Positions 33,479 to 44,213 of a stretch of 64,000 nucleotides of DNA are shown in pieces. The first letter of the stretch is position 1, and each line of letters begins with the position of its first letter. Under the pieces are notes generated by a model. The model did no database searches, was not told the origin of the DNA, and worked only from the letters and a program-made list of their open reading frames with translations. Both the position numbers and the translations under genes were made by a program. Origin of the DNA: Helianthus annuus (taxonomy: Eukaryota > Streptophyta > Magnoliopsida > Asterales > Asteraceae); contig NC_035434.2 of the NCBI RefSeq assembly GCF_002127325.2, positions 76,825,343-76,889,342 of the forward strand, given 5' to 3'.

Positions 33479-35235
33479 TGATGTGTGTAAAATGCAACAT
33501 ATAAATTACATCAAATGAGGCATAAAACTAACCCTTTTTTAGTACTAATGTTGGAAAAAGTGTGCTTTTGTCTTCCTTTTGTATTTTCAGGATTAAATGA
33601 GCGTAAATGAACAAAAGAAGCAATTATGCAGCAAAATCCAACATAATTACAAGAAAAGGAATAAACGTGGCATGCCCGACCCCTCGACAACATCTTCCCA
33701 AGCAAAAACAAGAGATCAGAAGGCTGAACACGCCCCGTGCCCAGCGGACACGGGGGCGTGCTCAAGTGTCTGCAGAAAAGACAAAGTTGTAGAAGCTTCT
33801 ATTTCCCAACACGGGGGGCGTGCCCAGCTCAACACGGTCGTGGTCAACGATAAGATTCGTAGAATCCAAGCAAATCTTGATAGTACAGATACGCTTCTGC
33901 ACACGGGGCCGTGCCCAGCGGACACGGGGGCGTGTGGAGCTAATGCAGACAAATTGCAATTAATGAAGAAAGAGAAAGTGGATGGACACGGGGCCATGCC
34001 CAATGAACACGGGGCCGTGTCCAGGCTTCTATGCAGGCTATAAATAGAGGTGCTTGGTTCACTTCAAAAGCATCCCTTGGCAAACCACCTCTCTCCCACT
34101 TCACCCACACTCCACCACCATCACAACACCCTCATCCACCACCATCATCCATCATCCATCATAGAGTGTGTGTAGTAGTCTCAGGATCCAAGATTGATAA
34201 TAAGAGTTCTTGACAATCAAAGGCCATGTTTGCCTAAGTCTCTTACATCACTTGGTGAAGACAAGCATTTAGTGTAATACTTTTGTTATTAATCTTTTCG
34301 CACTTTTTATTTGGTTTTGTATTAATGACTTTAGTAACTAGTTTCTTATGTTGAAGGTGAAACTTCCTTATCATTTGTCCGTGGTGTCTTGGCGTTATTT
34401 TACTGTCTATATAAAATAAAAGATTTACACCATTCATATCTCTATGGTCTATATAGAGATATGTTGGCTACCTGGTCGGGGGTTAAGGGAATGGTTTGGT
34501 AAAGTTCTTGCCTTGTTCAGTGCATAGATCCTGCAGGGACCTGGGTCAATCTTACTAGGACCTCCTTCAATACCCACTGGTATTGGATGGCGGAGGTGCG
34601 AATGGCTTGATCCCCTCATATGTAAACTACTATTAATATATTAACCCGGCTACTTGGGATTGTATCCCTGCTGACTCAAACCACTTAGCCGAGGGTAATG
34701 TCACCTTCAAAAGAGGGGCCTACCACATTACGCATTAATAACTTAATTAATTATCTTTCAATAATCCAACCCTTTAGGATTGTATCCTTGCTAACTTAAA
34801 CTACTGGGTTGAGGGTAACGTCACCTTCAAAAGAGGGGCCTACTATTATAACTAAGATAATCTCTTAAAAAGTGCAAAAGTGCGAAAAACATCAAAGGTT
34901 ACGCTAAAGGCGAGTCGGATCCAAGTGATTCATCTTGTCTATCTGTTTTATTTTATTTTTATTTTCAGCATATTTAGTTTTTATTTTCATGTTAAAACCT
35001 TTTTTTAAACTTTTGATTTGATTAGACGTTGAGGATAAACCAGTACTAAAAGCTCTTGTGTCCTTGGACGACCTCGGTATCTTACCAACGCTATACTACG
35101 CTCACGATGGGTGCACTTGCCAATATGTGTGTCTAGTGTTAGTAAAATATCATGTTTTATAAATTTAAAACTTGAATTAAGTGTTAAAAAGGGCTAAAAA
35201 TATATACAAAATTATATAACACACCGCACACATCA
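33479..35235 (+). repeat. LTR1 of the tandem (1757 bp)
   Basis: TGATGTGTG...CACACATCA: the nine terminal bases are perfect inverted repeats. GC-rich hairpin units at 33727-34022 lead to TATAAATA (34039-34046). Two related modules lie at 34643-34724 and 34763-34845, and the tRNA-Asp-complementary segment at 35081-35099. Confidence 0.85.
34039..34046 (+). promoter_or_regulatory. TATA box of LTR1
   Basis: TATAAATA follows GGACACGGGGCCATGCCC and ACACGGGGCCGTGTCC units ending about 18 bp upstream. The equivalents are 39173-39180 in LTR2 and 49400-49407 in LTR3. Confidence 0.6.
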
Positions 35236-35241
35236 AGTTTT

Positions 35242-35259
35242 TGGCGCCGTTGCCGGGGA
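35242..35259 (+). other. Primer-binding site of body B, tRNA-Asp
   Basis: TGGCGCCGTTGCCGGGGA is the reverse complement of the 3' end of plant tRNA-Asp(GTC), including CCA, as I know that tRNA. It lies six bases after the LTR. tRNA-Asp priming is characteristic of the Athila group. Confidence 0.85.
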
Positions 35260-35545
35260 CACAAGGATTTTAAGAAAGCTTAAAATCGACGGCCTAATCA
35301 GTTTTTCAAAACCTTTTTAAATAGCACGCACATTTTCTGTGTTGTAGTTAGTTTTTGCATTTACAGTAGACTGAACACGGGGTTGTGTTTAGTTGACTGT
35401 TTTCAGCAAGCACGGGGGCGTGTCCAGCTAATTTCAGCGAGCATGGGGTGTGTCCGCTGAACACGGGGTCGTGTTTAGCTGACTGTTTTCAGTTTTCTTT
35501 GAAAATTTCACTGTTTCATGCTAATTATTTGGTGTTTTCTTTCAG
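35260..35545 (+). other. Leader of body B fused to the pre-ORF3 spacer (gag-pol deleted)
   Basis: The first ~110 bases match C's leader (40392-40505). From about 35405 on, the sequence matches C's spacer before ORF3 (about 45645-45785). The switch lies within GC-rich repeat units at roughly 35371-35420. It ends in the acceptor-like TTTCAG before ATG. Confidence 0.75.
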
Positions 35546-36724
35546 ATGGCCAAGAAATTTACCAGATTCAACGCAAGTGAGTTGGCTGCTCATGCGCGGT
35601 ATGAGGTGCTAAGAAATAGGCCCGAGGAAAATCCCCAACATGTGTGCATGGACACTCTTCAAGTAGTGAACCAAATAGACCGCTTCAACAACATTGTTAC
35701 CAGCCCACTACGAGCAGCTCTTTGCACTCGGCTTCACTCCGTGCATGAATACAACATGGAATTTTATAGCACGTTTGTCCTCAAGACAAGAGCGGGTCCG
35801 TTTGACAATGAGGGGGTAGAGTTCCGTTGTGCAGGGGTCTTGTACTCGATCTAAATCGCACAATTTGGGGCAATTGTCGGGTTATACTCGGAAGAGGATG
35901 CTGCAGAGGAAGAGAACACCGGCGGTCTATGCGAGCTTCCAGAAAATCAACACCAAGCTGCTTGGCTCAGATCGGGGATGGCCACTATAACCCGAGCCGA
36001 ACTAAGAGCACAATGTTGAGGGACCCTCTCTACCGCTACATCCACAGGGTCCTCAGCTACTCTCTCTGCCAGAGACACGACAATGGTGGTGTTGTAGGGC
36101 TGTGTGATCTGCTAGTCCTCCGTTGCATTCACAACCGTGTCAACCTCGATGTTCCATACCTGCTACTCCGTAACATGCACTTAAACCAACTTGCTACTCC
36201 CCTGACTCCTATCCTTTTTGGAGGGTGGATTTACCGCCTTTTCAAACACTTTGTGCCAAGGATGCTGAGGTCCTTTCAAAAGGGCCCGTGGTCAGGAAAA
36301 GGGCCCGTGGTCGGGAAAAGTGGACATGGTCATTTTCCGCTCCATGAACTTAATCAACGAAGCGGATGACGGGAAGATCAGATTTCAAACAGTTCAAGGG
36401 CATGCATGGAACCCTCAAGAAGCTCTCGTCCTACACGCTCCACATATCCGTCCTCCTCCCCAGTACCACTACCAGCCCCAGGGTGATCCGGGTCAATCCT
36501 CCTCTCAAGGAGGTGGTTTTCCTAACTTTCAAAGCTTACATGATTTATTGCAGGAAAATCTTATGCGCACCAGGAACACCTACAACATGGCCAGCAACAC
36601 ATACGCCCGGGTCAGAGTGATAGAAAGAAATATCTCCGACATGCAGGATGATATTGGGAACATCCGGGAGTATATGGAGGGCCACGGAGGGGATAATGAT
36701 GATGAAGATGAGGACATGGATTGA
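35546..36724 (+). pseudogene. ORF3 of body B, broken
   Basis: Starts ATG (MAKKFTRFNASELAAHARYE) and ends TGA at 36722-36724. Defects: TAA at 35852-35854 where C has TCA; a one-base loss near 35963 (gcttggctcag versus gcttgggctcag); and a 19-bp tandem duplication at 36282-36319 that brings the frame back. Otherwise it is closely similar to the C copy and has the same FDNEGVEFRCAG motif as the family. Confidence 0.8.
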
Positions 36725-38633
36725 GCGGGAGGAGTTGGAGGTAGCATCACACGGTTGAAGGTCTAACAGGTTAACCCTTTATCTCTCAAAAACAATTTCG
36801 TGGCCTGCGTGCCACTTGTTGAACAATTTACTTCTCTTAACACTTTTTAATTTTATGCATTTCTTTTCTTTTTATTTTGTGATGTGGATGATGAAACTTC
36901 GGTAAATTAGGATGTTTGTTATTGTTTGGTGTGGTATTTATTAGTAAAACAGGTACCTACGAGGCTTAAAGCACTAAATATTAGTGCTACTAAAGCCGGG
37001 ACAACAGAACCGAAAGCCGAAACCTGTTTTAAATGATTGCAGATTGTCCACACAGGGTCGTGCCCAGCCGGCACGCCCCCGTGTCCACCGCCCAGACCTG
37101 ATGTTTATCTAATTTATGCAGATTTTTGCCCAACACGGGGTCGTGTTCACCAGACACGCCCACGTGTCCACCTTCTGTAAGTTCTCGTTACTGGCAATCT
37201 GACCACGGGGCCGTGCTCATCCGACACGGGGTCGTGTCCAGATGCCCAGTAACATAAATTTTTGTTTAAACACACCTGTTTACACATTCAATCAACCAAA
37301 AAACTTATTTTTGGGACACATTGAGGACAATGTGTAATTTAAGTGTGGGGGGGGGGGGGGAGGGATGCTAAAACTTTGAATTTTGCAAGTCCTAATTACA
37401 AGCCTTACACAAAACTCTATTGGAACCGCTAAACACCCCAAATTTTTTCAAAAACTTTTCATTTTTTACTTGTCTTGGTTTAAGTTGGGAATAACAAGTT
37501 CTAAAAAGGTTATATTTTTACAAATTTAAAACCGATAGCGTCGTGATAAAAAGAACCAACATAAGAAAATTATGAAACGGCATGACAAATCGAGTTAAAA
37601 TTTGATTATATATACTTTATCACATTATAAACCCATTCCAACAAAAAGTGAGTTTTGAGCCTTTATTGAGCATATAAATACACATCTTTAAACTAAATGC
37701 TCATCTTTCGTTTCTTGTGTGAATAGCCGCTTGGTTTCTTACGACTCTAGAACTTGCCATGATAATACATTCCCGGTCCTTACCAACTTAAACCCAAGTA
37801 AGTAAATGATGGAGGCATTAGGACTAACCCTTTTTCTTTCAACACCATTATTTTTTTCTTTTATTTTTACCACCTACCCAAAATCCCCCTAGTTAACCCC
37901 TTTGAGCCTAAATCTTTTCATTTCTAATCCCACAAAACAAACACCCTTTACCCACCAAAAAGACCTTTTTTTTCATTTTAAACCCTTTATTTTAGTAAAA
38001 CTCTCGGTCTTTATGTGACATTCCTTATAAAAAAAAAAATTTGAAGTCTAGCAATAAACAAACAAGTTTCTCAAAAGAAACTTTTGTTTGAAAATGCTTC
38101 GTTTGAATAAAAAGTCACAAAAACAAAAAGTTTTACGACGACCGACGCTTTTTACCCCTTTCGCCATTTTCTACTAACCCCTAACCCAAAACCACCTACC
38201 TTTAACCCAAGCCTAACCCTTCCCCAAGTCCTCTTGATATTTACAAAGGTTTATAGTTAAAAAGGAGGAGGATAGATTGCTTGGCAAGCATATGGTAGAA
38301 ATAAGTTCCATGCCGGTCTCGAGTGTTTCACAAAACTACATTTTCGGCCGAGTGTTGAGTGATCTCCCGGGAGGTATGTAAACTTGTATATAAATGGAAT
38401 TTTAAAGAGGCATGTTATGCCTAAATAAGTAATTTCTCTTATGAAACGTTCTAAATAAATCATAACGAATAGGATTGTAAATAGCATAAAAATAAAACCT
38501 AATAAAGATCTTGGAATCCCGACACTCAAGACAAGCCCAAAAACTTCTCTTCTACCCATTTCATTTGGGTGTGTAAGCCACATTATAAAGAGTTTTGCTT
38601 GAGGACAAGCAAAGATTCAAGTGTGGGGGTATT
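36725..38633 (+). other. Long 3' untranslated tract of body B
   Basis: Homologous to 6545-8444. The internal hairpin/G-run module is at 37318-37363 with an expanded G-run (14 or more G). The LTR-adjacent module is at 38593-38630. GC-rich units lie at 37050-37240. No gene seen. Confidence 0.7.
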
Positions 38634-40367
38634 TGATGTGTGTAAAATGCAACATATAAATTACATCAAATGAGGCATAAAACTAACCCTTTTGAGTACT
38701 AATGTTGGAAAAAAGTGTGCTTTTGTCTTCCTTTTGTATTTTCAGGATTAAAAGAGCGTAAATGAACAAAAGAAGCAAATATGCAGCAAAATCCAACATA
38801 ATTACAAGAAAAGGAATAAACGTGGCATGCCCGACCCCTCGACAGCATATTCCCAAGCAAAAATAAGAGATCAGAAGGCTAAACATGCCCCGTGCCCAGC
38901 GGACACGGGGGCGTGCTCAAGTGTCTGCAGAAAAGACAAAGTTGTAGAAGCTTCTATTTCCCAACATGGGGGCGTGCCCAGCTCAACACGACCGTGGTCA
39001 ACGCTAAGATTCGCAAAATCTAATCAAATCTTGATAGTACAAATACGCTTCTGCACACGGGGTCGTGCCCAGCGGACACGGGGGCGTGTGGAGCTAATGT
39101 AGACAAATTGCCATTAATGAAAAAAGAGAAAGTGGATGGACGCGAGGCCGTGTCCGGGCTTCTGTGCAGGCTATAAATAGAGGTGATTGGTTCACTTCAA
39201 AAGTATTCCTTGGCAAACCACCCCTCTCCCACTTCACCCACACTCCACCACCATCACAACACCCTCATCCACCACCGTCATCCATCATCCATCATAGAGT
39301 GTGTGTAGTAGTCTCGAGATCCAAGATTGATAGTAAGAGTTCTTGACAATCAAAGGCCATGTTTGCCTAAGTCTCTTACATCACTTGGTGAAGACACGCA
39401 TTTAATGTAATACTTTTGTTTTTTGATCTTTTCGCACTTTTTATTTGGTTTTGTATTAATGACTTTAATAACTAGTTTCTTATGTTGATGGTGAAACTTC
39501 CTAATCATTTGTCTGTGGTGTCTTGGCGTTATTTTACTGTCTATATAAAATAAAAGATTTACACTATTCATATCTCTACGGTCTATATAGAGATATGTTG
39601 GCTACCTGGTCGGAGGTTAAGGGAATGGTTTGGTAAGGTTCTTTCCTTGTTCAGTGTATAGATCCTGCAAGGACCTAGGGCAAGCTTACTAGGACCTCCT
39701 TCAATACCCACTGGTATAGGATTGCGGGGGTGCGAATGGCTTGATCCCCTCATATGTATACTACTATTAATATATTAACCCGACTACTTGGGATTGTATC
39801 CCTACTGACTCAAACCACTTAGCCGAGGGTAACGTCACCTTCAAAAGAGGGGCCTACCACATTACGCATTAATAACTTAATTAATTATCTTTCAATAATC
39901 CAACCCTTAGGATTGTATCCTTGCTGACTCAAACTAGTGGGTTGAGGGTAATGTCACCTTCAAAAGAGGGGCCTACTACTATAACTAAGATAATCTCTTA
40001 AAAAGTGCAAAAGTGCGAAAAACATCAAGGTTACACTAAAGGCGAGTCGGATCCAAGTGATTCATCTTGTCTATCTGTTTTATTTTATTTTTATTTTCAT
40101 CATTTTTAGTTTTTATTTTCATGTTAAAACCTTTTTCTAAACTTTTGATTTGATTAGACGTCGAGGATAAACCGGTACTAAAAGTTCTTGTGTCCTTGGA
40201 CGACGTCGGTATCTTACCAACGCTATACTACGCTCACGATGGGTGCACTTGCCCATATGTGTGTTTAGTGTTAGTAAAATATCGTGTTTTATAAATTTAA
40301 AACTTAACTAAAGTGTTAAAAAGGGCTAAAAATATATACGAAATTATATAACACACCGCACACATCA
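38634..40367 (+). repeat. LTR2 of the tandem, shared by B and C (1734 bp)
   Basis: Same ends as LTR1. Compared with LTR1 and LTR3 it lacks about 20 bp between two GC-rich units just upstream of TATAAATA (39173-39180): only one unit remains at 39139-39158. The tRNA-Asp-complementary segment is at 40213-40231. Confidence 0.85.
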
Positions 40368-40373
40368 AGTTTT

Positions 40374-40391
40374 TGGTGCCGTTGCCGGGGA
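40374..40391 (+). other. Primer-binding site of body C, tRNA-Asp with one change
   Basis: TGGTGCCGTTGCCGGGGA differs from the perfect site by CG to TG at its fourth base, the expected decay of a methylated CpG. Confidence 0.8.
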
Positions 40392-40684
40392 CACAAGGAT
40401 TTTAAGAAAGCTTAAAATTGACAGCCTAATCAGCTTTTCAAAACCTTTTTAAATAGTGCGCACATTTTCTGCATTGTAGTTAGTTTTTGCATTACAGTAT
40501 ACTGAACACGGGGCCGTGTTCACTGAACACAGGGCCGTGCTGCACATTTTTTTCAAAACTCCCAAATACAGAGTCTGAACACGGGCCGTGCTCACTGAAC
40601 ACGGGGCCGTGTCCAGCCTCTGTTTCCATTTTTATTTTTGTTTTTTGGTCCCGAGACTCTATTGTGGTCTGCTGAGTGATTCTT
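40392..40684 (+). other. Leader of body C
   Basis: About 290 bases with four GC-rich hairpin units (40503-40618) and no ORF. It leads directly to the first ORF; there is no room for a capsid gene. Confidence 0.65.
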
Positions 40685-41648
40685 ATGGATCAATACTCAG
40701 GAGATTACAACTACCACTTTGAGGAGGATGATTATAAGGAAGACTATTGCACCATTTGTGGTAACCCTCACTCGGTACAATATTGTGACCTCTTTGAACC
40801 ATCCACTTCATACAACTACTATGAGGAGCCCAGGTACGAACCATCAACTTCATATACATCCTATGAAGACCCAAGGTATGAACCTCCTCCCTCATATTCA
40901 TATTTTGCTGAACCAAGGTATGAGCCTTCATACTCATACTTTGAGGAACCAAGATATGAGCCTTCACCTTTATATGCTTACTATGAGGAACCATGGCGTG
41001 AACAACCCACCTCATATGAGTATTATGAAGAACAAAGTTACGACCCTTATCCATCATATACTTACAATGAGGAACAATGGTGTGAACCATCTACCTCATA
41101 TGAGCAATATGAGGAACCAAGGATCGAACTTCCGGATTCAAGCTTTGAGGATCCAGATCCTTACTCTATCACCCACATAGCCGATAAGATAATAGAACAC
41201 ATTAAAACTATCGAGCGCTGCATAAAAGAATCCCACGCAAGGGAAGAGGAATCCCGTGTAAGGGAAGAATTAACTTGTAATAAAAAAAGAGATAGTTGAA
41301 AATGTAAAAATGGAAGAACAAGAAAGTGAAAAACCGACACATGAGTTAAACAACGAAAAAGGTGAGTCCGACAACGTTAAAATTCAAGAAGAGTCTAATT
41401 TTAAAGAAATTAATCTCTTGTCACCTTCTTTCGAAAATCATTGTTTAGTACCCACTCATGCAAAGTTTTTAAAAGAGTTAAACACTAACACTAAAATTGA
41501 CGAAACGGTAAGCATTAAGTTAACAAATGATCAAACTATGCAAATAAAAGAAGATCAGTTTGAAATTAACATTACACCGGTTCCATGTTTTTTTCAAAAT
41601 TCCTTTATTAGTAATATTACAATTGATAAAGATCTTTTTTTAATATAA
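40685..41648 (+). pseudogene. First (gag-like) ORF of body C: zinc knuckle and Tyr-rich repeats
   Basis: ATG at 40685 opens 204 codons to TGA at 41297. A knuckle-like CTICGNPHSVQYC (C-x2-C-x3-H-x4-C, residues 22-34) is followed by eight degenerate 14-residue repeats rich in Tyr, Pro, Ser and Glu (residues 38-147, for example EPSTSYTSYEDPRY). A charged helix comes after. A one-base slip in the A-run at 41282-41288 moves the frame; the natural continuation is 41310-41648. Capsid-type retrotrans_gag sequence is absent. D's first ORF has the same plan (knuckle at its N-terminus, charged helix later). Presumed RNA-binding protein of the particle. Confidence 0.6.
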
Positions 41649-41929
41649 TGCCAAACTACATTTTCGAAAAATTAAGTATTGGTGATTTTTCTCTACCTCA
41701 AATACCTATTTTTCTATCTAATCGGAAAATAATAAAATCAATAGGGGTAGTTGAGGATGTTTTGGTCCAAAAAAATCAAATGGTAATCCCAACCGACTTT
41801 GTCATCCTTGTTGACGCTCCTCTAGTTTTGGGACGACCTTTTGTTAAGACCCACGAAGCCTTGAAAAATCGGAAGTATAACAATTTACCCATTCAATTAG
41901 GGGCATTCAAAAAAAAAGTATCGATCTAG
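41649..41929 (+). pseudogene. Protease region of body C, catalytic motif missing
   Basis: The open frame reads MPNYIFEKLSIGDFSLPQIP, later the motif VIPTDFVIL and PLVLGRPFVKT, which are the flap and C-terminal motifs of Athila retropepsins (compare 22260-22510). The Asp-x-Gly active-site loop that should precede NIMPNYIFEKL is not visible, and the frame shifts at the junction with the preceding ORF. It would be inactive. Confidence 0.6.
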
Positions 41930-42074
41930 AGCGTTCAATGAAATATCCATTCGACAATAATGACCCCCTAATTGAAGATGAGGATGAACCACCCGATACA
42001 AGAGAAGAAATTGACCACCAAATAAGGAGTCTCCTAAAGACCCATCTCTTGAGCTCAAAGAACTTCCAAAAGGT

Positions 42075-42908
42075 TTGGAATATGCTTTTCTCGACAAGGA
42101 TGGTAAATCACATGTAATTATTTCGTCAAAATTAACTGGTTTAGAGAAAGAAAAATTAATTACACTTTTGAAAAAACACAAAAACGAGATCGCTTGGAAG
42201 CTTGTAGATATAAAAGGAATAAGTCATTCCATGTGCACGCACAAAATTTTAATGAACGATGACTATAAATCGGTAATACAACCACAATGAAGAGTAAATC
42301 CAAATGTCCAAGAAGTGGTTAAAAACGAAGTCCTCAAATTACTTGACGCCGGACTCATCTACCCAATTTCCGATAGTCCTTGGGTAAGTCCCATCCAAGT
42401 AGTTCTAAAGAAAGGAGGTATGACGGTAATAATTAACGAGAAAAATGAATTAATACCAACAAGAACCATCACAGGATGGAGGGTATGTATATAGATTATC
42501 ATTGATTAAATGAGGCAACAAGGAAAGATCACTTTCCTTTGCCTTTTATTGATCAAATGTTAGAAAGAATATCCGGTCACAAATTTTATTGTTTCTTAGA
42601 TGGTTTTTCAGGTTACTTTCAAATACCGATAGCACCCGAAGACCAAGAAAAGACAACATTCACATGTCCCTATGGAACTTTTGCTTATCGACGCATGCCT
42701 TTTGGTCTATGTAATGCCCCCCCCCCCAACCTTTCAACGTTGCATGGTGGCCATCTTCCATGACATGATAGAAAAGACAATGGAAGTCTTCATGGACGAC
42801 TTTTCTATCTTTGGAGATTCATACGACCAATGCCTCGATAACCTTGAATGAATGCTATCCTGATGTGAGGAAACTAACCTCGCCCTTAACTGGGAAAAAT
42901 GCCATTTC
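42075..42908 (+). pseudogene. Reverse transcriptase, N-terminal half, of body C
   Basis: It reads EIAWKLVDIKGISHSMCTHK, then a TGA at 42288 (probably from CGA). Further frame breaks surround 42495-42510. An open piece from 42539 has FYCFLDGFSGYFQIPIAPED and the motif MPFGLCNA. A C-run at 42717-42728 disrupts the frame, after which VFMDDFSIFG (the catalytic Asp-Asp) is readable at about 42786-42815. This is the palm and fingers of an Athila RT, now non-functional. Confidence 0.75.
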
Positions 42909-44213
42909 ATGGTAACAGAGGGAATAGTACTCGGTCACAAAATCTCAAGCGAAGGAATGGAGGATGATCGAGCAAAAATAGACACTATTTCTCGATTACC
43001 ACCCCCATCCTCCATTAGAGCTATCAGAAGCTTTCTAGGGCATGCCGGATTTTATAGACGATTTATCAAAGACTTTTCTAAAATCTCAAGGCCTCTAACA
43101 AAATTACTTGAAAAAGATGTCCCTTTCATCTTTGACAAGGATTGCAACCAAGCATTTCTAACACTAAAAGAAATGCTAGTCAATGCACCTATCATGATAG
43201 CACCCAATTGGAAACTACCTTTCGAGATCATGTCTGATGCAAGTGACTTTGCAGTTGGAGCCGTCTTGGGACAAAGAAAAGATAAGCATTTTCATCCAAT
43301 ATATTACGCTAGTAAAACACTTAATGATGCACAAGAAAATTACACAACAACAGAAAAGGAATTACTAGCCGTGGTATTTGCTTTTGATAAATTTCGTTCT
43401 TATCTTGTTCTTTCTAAAACGATAGTTTATACAGATCATGCAGCCATTCGATATCTCTTTAAGAAACAGGATGCTAAACCACGTTTTATTCGGTGGATTC
43501 TACTCCTCCAAGAATTTGACATTGAAATAAAAGACAAAAGAGGAGCAGAAAACACCGCAGCAGATCATCCTTCCCGCTTGGAAGATCCAGCTTTGGAGGC
43601 AACCAGGGACGAGCAAATCAATGAAAAATTCCCAACAGAGTCCCTGGAAATGGTGGAATACCGAGAAGAGCCATGGTACGCCGACTATGCTAACTACCTA
43701 GCTAGCGGTATAAACGCAGAAGGATGGCCACATCATCAAAGAAAGAAATTCTTTGCCGATGTAAAGCATTATTTTTGGGAAAATCCTTACCTTTTCAAAA
43801 TGTGTACCGACCAACTGATCTGTCGATGCGTACATGGTAGTGAAGCAAGAAGAATTCTCCGCCATTGTCATGAAGGTCCATACGGAGGACATCATGGTGC
43901 TGCTAGTACCGCACGAAAGGTATTTGATTCAGGTTTTTATTGGCCAACCATTTACAAAGACACCCAAAGTCTTGTCAAGACATGTGACGCTTGCCAAAGA
44001 TCAGGTAATATTTCTTCCAAAAACGAAATGCCACAAAATGGCATTCTTGTTTGTGAAATTTTTGATGCGTGGGGACTCGACTTTATGGAACCTTTCCCAC
44101 CGTCAAAAGGAAACAAATATATACTTGTGGCGGTAGATTACTTGTCTAAATGGGCCGAGGCCGAGACACTTCCAACAAACGATGGAAGAGTCATGGTAAG
44201 ATTTCTAAAATGA
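42909..44213 (+). pseudogene. RT connection, RNase H and integrase N-terminal part of body C
   Basis: A 434-codon open stretch. RT thumb ([20 protein letters not shown]), RNase H with [13 protein letters not shown], the [20 protein letters not shown] block and YTDHAA. The usual ADHLSR reads ADHPSR. The integrase zinc site is [11 protein letters not shown]...CDACQRS, followed by the start of the DDE core ([14 protein letters not shown], first Asp). It stops at TGA 44211-44213. A parallel decayed copy is at 23640-24830. Confidence 0.75.

Noticed and set aside
33727..34022. CRISPR-like look of regularly spaced CACGGGG repeats
   Set aside because: Spacing and unit length vary, units are part of LTRs and spacers of a plant retrotransposon, and no cas genes exist.
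33597..34043. 148-codon plus-strand ORF in LTR1 and similar ORFs in the other LTRs
   Set aside because: They arise from the GC-rich repeat units and differ in length and frame between LTRs.
35405..35545. Body B as a copy of a spliced ORF3 RNA
   Set aside because: Sequence upstream of the acceptor-like TTTCAG is retained, so the joint is a DNA deletion or template switch, not a splice.
38257..38583. Minus-strand 108-codon ORF, also at 48465-48791
   Set aside because: It runs antisense through the conserved noncoding 3' tract, has no domain and is not kept open in A.
40683..41180. Antisense and alternate-frame ORFs of 135-153 codons
   Set aside because: Shadows of the Tyr-rich repeat frame: the 42-bp periodicity keeps other frames open.
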